Shown one piece after another: positions 1-5,162 of a stretch of 7,666 bases of DNA. Source of the DNA: Coriobacteriales bacterium (GTDB lineage: Bacteria > Actinomycetota > Coriobacteriia > Coriobacteriales > UBA8131); the NCBI GenBank assembly GCA_031263665.1, contig JAISFJ010000134.1, forward strand, positions 1 to 7,666. The letters run 5' to 3'. The notes beneath the pieces were generated by a model, which saw nothing but the letters and a program-made list of their open reading frames with translations, had not been told where the DNA came from and did no database searches. The position numbers and the translations under genes were made by a program. Each line of letters opens with the position of its first letter. Position 1 is the stretch's first letter.

Positions 1-525
1 GATTGCCGAAAGTGGCGAAGTCATAAGCGAGAAGAAGATGAAGAAAACAAACATGGCCACGGCGATAAAGGGCAATTGCAAAGCATAGATAGTCAGAGGG
101 AAACCGCACATGAGCATGACGACAATCATAGCAACCAAAGTGATGGCAAAGACGATAAAGTGCGAAAGACTGAAGAAACTGGGGATGACCGACGAAGGGA
201 AATTTACGCGATTGATGAGATAGGCATAACGCCGATAAACATCGGAGCCCCCGCCGAGCATGCTCGACATATAGAACCAGGGAATGAGACCGCAGGCAAG
301 CCAAAGAAGAAAAGGGACATTATCGCTGACAAAACGGTCCGCGCGCAAGCCAAGCTCCAACACAAACCAGAAGGTCCCGATGTATATAAGCGGCTTGACA
401 AACAACCAAAACCAACCGAGGACAGCGCCTCGAACGGTTTTTTGCAACTCAAAAATCGCCAAGCGCGCCGTTTGACTCCGCCATTGAAAGTTCTCAACGA
501 CAATCATCCTCAAAATTTTGAACAT
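1..525 (-). CDS. ABC-2 type polysaccharide/teichoic acid export permease (TagG/Wzm-like), partial at its C-terminus
   Basis: Membrane half of an ABC exporter that would move a finished lipid-linked surface polymer (teichoic acid or polysaccharide) across the cytoplasmic membrane, working with an ATPase subunit not seen here. The 175 visible codons stay open to the window edge; family members are about 260-280 aa, so roughly the last third is missing. Seen: a cytoplasmic N-terminus with the family-typical stretch LAIFELQKTVRGAVLGWFW (residues 22-40), then hydrophobic segments at about 43-58, 70-88, 112-138 and 146-168, with the loop VYRRYAYLINRVNFPSSVIP (96-115) that is typical of this family. 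The ATG at 525 overlaps the stop of the upstream glycerophosphotransferase gene by one base (TGATG), which implies translational coupling; a second in-frame ATG lies at 507. The pairing with a CDP-glycerol-type transferase favours teichoic-acid-like export. The exact polymer cannot be told. Confidence 0.85.
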   Translation of the reverse strand, partial: MFKILRMIVVENFQWRSQTARLAIFELQKTVRGAVLGWFWLFVKPLIYIGTFWFVLELGLRADRFVSDNVPFLLWLACGLIPWFYMSSMLGGGSDVYRRYAYLINRVNFPSSVIPSFFSLSHFIVFAITLVAMIVVMLMCGFPLTIYALQLPFIAVAMFVFFIFFSLMTSPLSAI

Positions 526-1694
526 CAGGCGACCAACTCCGCCAGGTAAGCGGCGATACGCTGAGTGGCGCCGAGCGTGGGCTGGGTGAGATAGGAGTCG
601 CAATACTGCCAAAATCCGCTGGCCGCGTATTGGCCCTCTTGCCTATCGTCGTGCATATAGCGCGTGAGAGCCGCAGCGTCTTTGAAGCTAATCGCGGGAA
701 ACTGTTGCTCCGGATCGACATTCAGACCGGGCGAAACTCGATAATCCTCGATGTCTGGCACAAAAAACAGGACCTTACGACGGAGCAGCGCCGCTTCAAA
801 GGCGATAGCGGAGTAGTCGGTTATCACGTAATCGGCAATCCCTAACAGGTCTATCCCTTTGGTATGAGGGATGTGAATGATGGGAGCGCGCGTCTCTGAA
901 TCCGCTTTCGCGGCAGCTTCTCCGTTGTGCTCGCTGAATGGATGGAAGGCGACGATGAGATTGCTCGTCTTTGCCGGGAGGTGGGCTGCCAAGTCCTGCG
1001 CGTATCGCTCCACATTCGCACTGCCTATCTCCCGCCGAAAAGTCGGGACAAAAAGAACATTGACGCGCTCCCCTGCCACCTGAGGATACCGCTTCACTAT
1101 CGCCGCGCTCGCATGCTTACGCTCGCTTGCCTCGTCCCCTTTGTCACACTCCATCAGGTAATCGGCGCGGGGCATTCCGAGAGGGATTATCTTTTCGGGT
1201 GGGTAGCCAAAGGCCTGGGCGTAGGCATCACGCGCGCCTTCTCCACCTGCGATAATTGCTGAGTAGTTACGGTGCATACAGAGGCGTGCCGCCTGTTTTT
1301 CTGTCCTGCCGTCGGCACTACCCACCGCCTGCCAACCAAAGCGTTTGAGCGCGCCGAGCGCGTGCCAGAGTTGAACAACAACCGTTGAGGAATCGAGATT
1401 GGGAACCGAGACGGCAGGCGTATAGCCGTCAACAACACACAATTTTGAGGTGGCGACGAGTATGAGTTGTCTGAGCGTGCCGGCGACGCGTATGAGCTGG
1501 CTGTTGGTGTCGCGATAACACTCGGCCTTAAACTCCCAGCCAACAAGCTGGTCGCGTAGCGCCGACTCAAGCAACTCAAAATCGAGCGAGGGCCGATTGC
1601 TTTGGCGCGAAAGAAAGGCAACCCGGTTTTTGGTGGGCAGAAATCGCAGAAGAGCGTATATCACGCGGATTACCCACCGGTAAATCAGATACAC
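525..1694 (-). CDS. CDP-glycerol glycerophosphotransferase family protein (TagB/TagF-like)
   Basis: Predicted cytoplasmic, membrane-associated transferase that adds glycerol-phosphate (or a related polyol phosphate) from CDP-glycerol to a lipid-linked acceptor in teichoic acid or phosphoglycerol polymer synthesis. It has 389 aa, close to single-domain TagB and shorter than TagF, which carries an extra N-terminal domain. Seen: a hydrophobic N-terminus (1-20) that may attach it to the membrane; QLWHALGALKRFG (108-120), the acceptor-side His motif of the family; LGMPRAD (172-178); VPTFR (216-220); HPF (251-253), the second conserved His; and ADYVITDYSAIAFE (287-300), the nucleotide-binding signature. 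The start is GTG at 1694, preceded by AGGAG at 1703-1707 with 8-nt spacing. It is coupled to the downstream ABC permease. Family assignment is strong; whether it is a primase (TagB-like), a polymerase, or acts on another capsule polymer is open. Confidence 0.87.
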   Translation of the reverse strand: MYLIYRWVIRVIYALLRFLPTKNRVAFLSRQSNRPSLDFELLESALRDQLVGWEFKAECYRDTNSQLIRVAGTLRQLILVATSKLCVVDGYTPAVSVPNLDSSTVVVQLWHALGALKRFGWQAVGSADGRTEKQAARLCMHRNYSAIIAGGEGARDAYAQAFGYPPEKIIPLGMPRADYLMECDKGDEASERKHASAAIVKRYPQVAGERVNVLFVPTFRREIGSANVERYAQDLAAHLPAKTSNLIVAFHPFSEHNGEAAAKADSETRAPIIHIPHTKGIDLLGIADYVITDYSAIAFEAALLRRKVLFFVPDIEDYRVSPGLNVDPEQQFPAISFKDAAALTRYMHDDRQEGQYAASGFWQYCDSYLTQPTLGATQRIAAYLAELVA

Positions 1695-1702
1695 GTAGCC
1701 TA

Positions 1703-1707
1703 CTCCT
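1703..1707 (-). promoter_or_regulatory. Shine-Dalgarno of the glycerophosphotransferase gene
   Basis: AGGAG on the minus strand, 8 nt before GTG at 1694. It supports the GTG start of the transferase, for which no in-frame ATG with a comparable site was seen nearby. Confidence 0.7.
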
Positions 1708-1731
1708 ACCTCGCCTCAGAAACGCCTTCGT

Positions 1732-1756
1732 GTTACTTTGCCCGTCGCAAAGTCAC
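1732..1756. repeat. Imperfect inverted repeat upstream of the glycerophosphotransferase gene
   Basis: Arms GTTACTTTG (1732-1740) and CAAAGTCAC (1748-1756) are complementary at 8 of 9 positions around a 7-nt spacer CCCGTCG. It lies 38 nt before the GTG start of the surface-polymer operon, so it could be an operator half-site pair or a 5'-leader hairpin. No regulator is encoded in the window and the function is unknown; chance occurrence is possible. Confidence 0.4.
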
Positions 1757-1801
1757 CCTTCCATGAATACCTCGAAAAGTATCCTATACATGATAGCGCA
1801 C

Positions 1802-1839
1802 CACGCGAAACCCTGCACACGAGTGCAGGGTTTCGCGTG
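1802..1839 (-). terminator. Strong hairpin after the hydrogenase/formate channel operon, probable transcription terminator
   Basis: A perfect 16-bp stem: CACGCGAAACCCTGCA at 1802-1817 pairs with 1824-1839 around the 6-nt loop CACGAG. C1818 and G1823 can pair too, leaving a 4-nt loop. It sits 40 nt beyond the channel stop codon and before the surface-polymer genes, where a terminator is expected. Read on the minus strand an A/T-rich stretch precedes the stem, but no clear U-run follows it (GTGCGCTATC). On the plus strand the following bases are TTAAAATCTTT, only a weak T-tract. It may therefore be an atypical terminator, an mRNA 3'-end stabiliser, or a member of a dispersed repeat. Confidence 0.7.
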
Positions 1840-1870
1840 TTAAAATCTTTCGTTTCCCCAAACGGTGCTT

Positions 1871-1890
1871 ATGCTTCCTTATGCTTCCTT
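1871..1890. repeat. Tandem 10-bp duplication over the channel stop codon
   Basis: ATGCTTCCTT occurs twice in direct succession (1871-1880 and 1881-1890). The junction contains the TAA stop of the channel gene, and the two C-terminal residues Glu-Ala are encoded within the repeat. It looks like a small slippage duplication at the gene's 3' end, with no evident function. Confidence 0.6.
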
Positions 1891-2742
1891 TTTCTTGTGG
1901 AAGGCAATCCAATACATGACGCCAACGAGGAGGGCACCACCGATTATATTGCCGAGAGTTACCATGCCAAGGTTGTAGGCTATACCGCCGATGTCAAGGT
2001 TGCCGGCGGATTCCAGGGCTTTTTCGCCAACCGCGCTGCCCGTGAGTTTGAGCACATAGCCCATCGGCAAAAAGAACATATTGGCCACGCTATGCTCCGC
2101 TCCCGCCGCCACAAAAGCGGTAATCGGAAACAGAATCGCAAAAAACTTATCCACGAACGTGCGACCCGCAAAAGACATCCACACGGCGAGGCAAACGAGG
2201 AAATTACATAAAATCGCCTTGAAAAACAGGGTAACCGGCGGAATCGTCGCCTTCATCGCCGCCAGGTTTATAAAAGCGTCACCCACCGCTCCAGGCGTGG
2301 CGCCCATGGCGCCGGTATTCGCTAAAAACACGACCGCGACCGCGATGAGTGAACCAATGAGATTGGTGACCCAGATGATTATCAGATTCTTGATGTAGGC
2401 ACCCCATGAGACCTTGCCGCTTAAAACCGCGGCGATGATGAGGTTATTGCCCGTAAACAGCTCAGCGCCGGCCAGCAACACCAAAATGAGGCCGATACAA
2501 AACCCAAAACCGCCTAACAGACGCTGGGCGATAAAGGGTATGTTAGCTGAATCCCCCAAAACCAAGCCCAGCATCATCCCGCCCATACCGATGAATATTC
2601 CCGCGAGAATACCCAAAGGAATGGCCCGTATCATCGGCATATTAGCCTTGGTGACGCCAATGGTCTCGAGCTTCTGCTCAGTTTCCGCAGGTGTCAACAC
2701 ATCCGGCTTAATGGTCGCCACCGTCTTTTCATCCATACTCAT
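1879..2742 (-). CDS. focA: Formate/nitrite transporter (FNT) family channel, FocA/FocB-like
   Basis: Pentameric inner-membrane channel for small monovalent anions, here most likely formate. It has 287 aa, normal for the family. Seen (numbered from ATG at 2742): first membrane segment IPLGILAGIFIGMGG (about 41-55); the FNT signature AGAELFTGNN (91-100); CNFLVCLAVW (179-188); EHSVANMFFLP (216-226) carrying the central-pore His217; and a last helix rich in GNIIGGALL (264-272). The C-terminus is short and basic (HKKKEA). The start at 2742 is chosen over an upstream in-frame TTG at 2757 because AAAGGA (2749-2754) sits 6 nt before it and would overlap the longer reading frame; an ATG two codons further in (2736) is less well spaced. 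It follows hycI by 42 nt, the position of focB after the E. coli hyf genes, which favours formate over nitrite. Substrate is inferred from neighbours, since motifs do not separate FocA from NirC securely. Confidence 0.9.
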   Translation of the reverse strand: MSMDEKTVATIKPDVLTPAETEQKLETIGVTKANMPMIRAIPLGILAGIFIGMGGMMLGLVLGDSANIPFIAQRLLGGFGFCIGLILVLLAGAELFTGNNLIIAAVLSGKVSWGAYIKNLIIIWVTNLIGSLIAVAVVFLANTGAMGATPGAVGDAFINLAAMKATIPPVTLFFKAILCNFLVCLAVWMSFAGRTFVDKFFAILFPITAFVAAGAEHSVANMFFLPMGYVLKLTGSAVGEKALESAGNLDIGGIAYNLGMVTLGNIIGGALLVGVMYWIAFHKKKEA

Positions 2743-2748
2743 ATCAAA

Positions 2749-2754
2749 TCCTTT
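2749..2754 (-). promoter_or_regulatory. Shine-Dalgarno deciding the channel start
   Basis: AAAGGA on the minus strand, 6 nt before ATG at 2742. It lies inside the longer TTG-initiated frame, so the ATG is the likely true start. Confidence 0.7.
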
Positions 2755-2784
2755 CAAAACACATAGTCTTAAAATTATCGCTCA

Positions 2785-3288
2785 TCATTGTTCGTATGCA
2801 ACCCCGCGTGATACCTTGTCCACACCTCCCCCTGTTCGTTGAAACTCACGTACATCCCCACCTTCCCGCAACCAAGCATAGAGTGATTCGACTGCCTGAC
2901 GCACGGGAGGCGTCAAAGGGGCGAAAAACGACGTGTCACCCGGCTGGATGCCTAAAAAGAGCAACTCCCTGCAGCTTTCTCTCAGATTGCCAAGCAGGAA
3001 GGTCATGGGCAGTGAATGGGTGGTCATCAAAAAGTCGGTCATCACATCGTCCTCATCAAGCGCACAGACCGTGCCCACCGCTTCTCCCATATCTGCGGCA
3101 TCGACCAACAGCAAAAAATCCGGCTGCATCCGACGAACAACCGCCAATTCGTCCTCGGGCGTCTGGCCGCCGTCTATAACCGTCCAACCTTCAGCGGGAT
3201 TGTTCTCAAGCATCTTGGCAAGCAGGGGGCCTGCCGCGTCATCGCCGCGAAGCACGCTGCCAACCGTAAAAACAACTCTACCGCTCAT
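2785..3288 (-). CDS. hycI: Hydrogenase maturation endopeptidase HycI
   Basis: Nickel-dependent endopeptidase that removes the C-terminal tail of the hydrogenase large subunit once nickel is inserted, allowing the active site to close. It has 167 aa; E. coli HycI is of similar size. Seen: N-terminal VFTVGSVLRGDDAAGPLLA (6-24) with metal ligand Asp16; VIDGGQTPED (37-46); LLVDAADMG (60-68) with ligand Asp63; MTTHSLP (88-94) with ligand His91; and FLGIQPGD plus a late PLTPPV stretch typical of the HycI branch. These positions match Asp16, Asp62 and His90 of E. coli HycI. The start ATG at 3288 overlaps the stop of hycH by 4 nt (ATGA), so the longer frame reaching 3330 is rejected. GGGAGG lies only one base before the ATG, so translational coupling to hycH probably drives initiation. 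Its substrate should be the large subunit encoded at 5163-6890. Confidence 0.94.
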   Translation of the reverse strand: MSGRVVFTVGSVLRGDDAAGPLLAKMLENNPAEGWTVIDGGQTPEDELAVVRRMQPDFLLLVDAADMGEAVGTVCALDEDDVMTDFLMTTHSLPMTFLLGNLRESCRELLFLGIQPGDTSFFAPLTPPVRQAVESLYAWLREGGDVREFQRTGGGVDKVSRGVAYEQ

Positions 3289-3728
3289 GCCTCCCGCGTC
3301 CTTCCCATGAGATAGACCTCTGGATGGCACTTCATGTCATCCAATGACAGGGAAAACCCGTCAAGCCAGTCTCGCATCGCCGTATACGCCTCGTCACCGA
3401 CATCTAAAACGTCCAAAGCATCCAAAGACGCACGGGCATCGTTGACGCTGGTATCAAAGACATCAAGGTGGCTTTTGTCTATCTGAATCTCACCCTTACG
3501 CCTGATGCCGTCCAGCTTGTAATGGGCATCGCTTTCGGGCGGAAACAGACCGATAATCCTCTCATAAACGTCCTGAGAGCAGCTGAAGGACTCGCTGAAG
3601 CAGTCGATAATGCCGGTATGGTGGCCAACGGCAAGCGTGTAATATAAGACATCGCTGGTCTCCTTAGGCACCGACCGCTCATTATCAACAAATTTCGCGC
3701 ACAACCGATAAAAGACAACCCGAGACAT
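3285..3728 (-). CDS. hycH: Formate hydrogenlyase maturation protein HycH (HyfJ)
   Basis: Small cytoplasmic protein needed for maturation of the formate-hydrogenlyase-type hydrogenase; its molecular role is poorly defined. It has 147 aa compared with about 136 in E. coli. Seen: MSRVVFYRLCAKFVDN at the start, VLYYTLAVGHHTGIIDC (27-43) as the strongest family match, a Cys-containing stretch SCSQDVYERI after it, KGEIQIDKSHLDV near the middle, and EVYLMGRTREA at the C-terminus, all collinear with E. coli HycH/HyfJ. The start ATG at 3728 has AGGA at 3736-3739 with 7-nt spacing. Another ATG seven bases upstream (3735) is in a different frame that stops after 16 codons. It overlaps hycI by 4 nt and follows the small subunit gene by 36 nt, so the two maturation genes are joined as in the E. 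coli hyc operon. Confidence 0.92.
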   Translation of the reverse strand: MSRVVFYRLCAKFVDNERSVPKETSDVLYYTLAVGHHTGIIDCFSESFSCSQDVYERIIGLFPPESDAHYKLDGIRRKGEIQIDKSHLDVFDTSVNDARASLDALDVLDVGDEAYTAMRDWLDGFSLSLDDMKCHPEVYLMGRTREA

Positions 3729-3759
3729 GAGACATTCCTGTCCTTTCTGTTCAAGGCGG

Positions 3760-3776
3760 TTTGGCTATACGCCAAA
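3760..3776 (-). other. Small hairpin containing the hyfI stop codon
   Basis: TTTGGC (3760-3765) and GCCAAA (3771-3776) form a perfect 6-bp stem with a 5-nt loop TATAC. The TAG stop of the small subunit gene (3765-3767) lies in it. It sits at the boundary between the structural genes and the maturation genes. A role in mRNA processing or in tuning downstream expression is only a suggestion. Confidence 0.35.
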
Positions 3777-4598
3777 AGATGAGGCCTGCTCAAGGAGGGG
3801 GCGCGGAGTCTCGTCCAGACCGTTGAGCAGCATGTTCAGCTCGGTTTTGAGCTGCGTGAGGACTTCCGCCCGACGAGGGTCGGCCTGACGCGCGATAAGG
3901 GCATCCACCTCTTTCAAAGAACCTGAGCCCTCTACCCGCAGGACCTCCATGAACTCTTCCGCAAGCTCAAGCCCCGTGCGATAGCCCGCATACAGGCGCG
4001 CCTTGCGTTCAAAGGCGACCCTCATCTTGTAGGGAATATCCTCATACCTGAATGTCACGTGCTCATCAGCGCCTTCTACCAGCTCACTGTGATGGAGCTT
4101 TTGTCCCAACAACCCTAAGGCTATGGCAAAGCCGTAGATGGTCTGCGGTGGCGACGGGGGGCATCCGGGGATGTAGACGTCGACCGGGAACAGCTTGTCG
4201 GTGCCGCCCCAGACACAGTAGTTATCGTGGAATATCCCTCCCGTGCAACCGCAGGCCCCATAGGAGACCACGAGCTTGGGGTCAGGCGCGCCCTGATAAG
4301 CCCTGATAGCCGGCATACGCATGGAGCGGGTCATGGCGCCCGTGTAAACTAAGATGTCGGCATGGCGAGGGCTCGGCGTGTTCTTGATGCCAAAGCGCTC
4401 AACATCAAACACGGGGGTTATCGACGAAAAAATCTCGATTTCGCATCCGTTGCACCCACCGCAGTCAACGCGATAGAGATAAATCGAACGCTTGATGTCA
4501 TTGAGCAGGGTGGCTTTCGCCTTGGCAATGCCTTCATCCAAAACCTTTTTTTCGGGTTGGAACTGTAGATTTAACGGAACCTCGTGTTCAAGTATCAT
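3765..4598 (-). CDS. hyfI: Group 4 [NiFe] hydrogenase small subunit (HyfI/HycG, NuoB-like)
   Basis: Electron-transfer small subunit that carries the proximal [4Fe-4S] cluster next to the Ni-Fe site, in the peripheral arm facing the cytoplasm. It has 277 aa; E. coli HycG and HyfI are about 250-255. Seen: IKRSIYLYRVDCGGCNGCEI (35-54) with Cys46, Cys49 and Cys52; PSPRHADILVYTGAMTRSMR (75-94); SYGACGCTGGIFHDNYCVWG (112-131) with Cys116 and Cys118; and VYIPGCPPSPPQTIYGFA (141-158) with Cys146. As in other group 4 enzymes and NuoB, the protein has a single-cluster pattern and lacks the extra medial and distal cluster domain and the Tat signal of uptake hydrogenases. The region after about 200 is charged and helical (DPRRAEVLTQLKTELN) and longer than in E. 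coli. Start ATG 4598 has AGGTGG (4605-4610) 6 nt upstream and overlaps the hyfH stop by 4 nt. Confidence 0.96.
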   Translation of the reverse strand: MILEHEVPLNLQFQPEKKVLDEGIAKAKATLLNDIKRSIYLYRVDCGGCNGCEIEIFSSITPVFDVERFGIKNTPSPRHADILVYTGAMTRSMRMPAIRAYQGAPDPKLVVSYGACGCTGGIFHDNYCVWGGTDKLFPVDVYIPGCPPSPPQTIYGFAIALGLLGQKLHHSELVEGADEHVTFRYEDIPYKMRVAFERKARLYAGYRTGLELAEEFMEVLRVEGSGSLKEVDALIARQADPRRAEVLTQLKTELNMLLNGLDETPRPLLEQASSFGV

Positions 4599-5134
4599 GA
4601 CACACCACCTAGGGATTCAAAGTTTTGTTTCGCCCTCTGCGAATCTCTTTTCTGCTTGCAGCGCGGACAGACCTTCACGAGCTCGGCAGCCTGGCGAGCG
4701 TCCGGGTCATCAACAAACTGCGTGAGTATTCGATACGCGTAGTCGACCTCTTTTGCCGGAGCAAAGGGGCTGCCGCATTCAGTGCAGGACTGAAGCGAAT
4801 ACATGCATATCTCTTCTAAGTCGTTTTTGTCCATCACAGCAAGTTCAAACTCCGTCGAAAGCCGTATCGCCTTGGTCGGACAAACTTCCTCACAGCGCCC
4901 GCAATACACACAACGCCCATAGTTTATCGACCATGAAGTACTCTGAGCCCGGGAGTCAATCACCATCTGAATGGCGTTGGGCGGGCAGGCAACGGCGCAG
5001 GCGCCACAGGCCATGCAGTTGGCGAGGTCGTGTTCCGGCTTGCCTCGGGCATCCTTGGGACGCTCGATGGGCGCAAACGGGTACTTAACCGTCGCGTCGC
5101 CTGTCCGAATTATCTCCTTCAGTGTTTTGAGCAT
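4595..5134 (-). CDS. hyfH: Hydrogenase iron-sulfur subunit with two [4Fe-4S] clusters (HyfH/HycF, NuoI-like)
   Basis: Ferredoxin-like subunit that relays electrons between the electron donor arm and the small subunit. It has 179 aa, like E. coli HycF/HyfH. Seen: the N-terminal part LKEIIRTGDATVKYPFAPIE (4-23) with RGKPEHD (30-36) before the first cluster motif CMACGACAVACP (Cys40, 43, 46, 50); the second cluster motif CVYCGRCEEVCP (Cys75, 78, 81, 85); then FELAVMDKNDLEE (96-108). A C-terminal set of two CxxC pairs (Cys117/Cys120 and Cys156/Cys159) could bind zinc or a further metal, as in HycF homologues. Start ATG 5134 follows GGGAGG (5142-5147) at 7 nt and lies 28 nt after the hyfG stop; its end overlaps hyfI by 4 nt (ATGA). 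Confidence 0.95.
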   Translation of the reverse strand: MLKTLKEIIRTGDATVKYPFAPIERPKDARGKPEHDLANCMACGACAVACPPNAIQMVIDSRAQSTSWSINYGRCVYCGRCEEVCPTKAIRLSTEFELAVMDKNDLEEICMYSLQSCTECGSPFAPAKEVDYAYRILTQFVDDPDARQAAELVKVCPRCKQKRDSQRAKQNFESLGGVS

Positions 5135-5141
5135 ATCGAGG

Positions 5142-5147
5142 CCTCCC
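5142..5147 (-). promoter_or_regulatory. Shine-Dalgarno of hyfH
   Basis: GGGAGG on the minus strand with 7 nt to ATG at 5134, in the 28-nt gap after hyfG. It is a strong site that allows independent initiation in the operon. Confidence 0.7.
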
Positions 5148-5162
5148 TTAGCGCTCGTTTTA

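Noticed and set aside
1360..1376. TGGCAC on the minus strand as a sigma-54 promoter -24 box
   Set aside because: It is inside the transferase coding region and the -12 element does not match; no gene start follows at a suitable distance.
1757..1801. Possible -10 like sequence (TATAGGATAC on the minus strand) for the surface-polymer operon
   Set aside because: No -35 box at the right distance could be found, so no promoter is claimed.
2743..2757. Longer start (TTG at 2757) for the FNT channel
   Set aside because: It would place the only good Shine-Dalgarno inside the coding region; ATG at 2742 is ideally spaced from it.
3289..3330. Longer N-terminus for HycI
   Set aside because: The 14 extra residues are not family-like, and ATG at 3288 forms the usual 4-nt ATGA overlap with hycH and puts the metal-binding Asp at position 16 as in E. 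coli.
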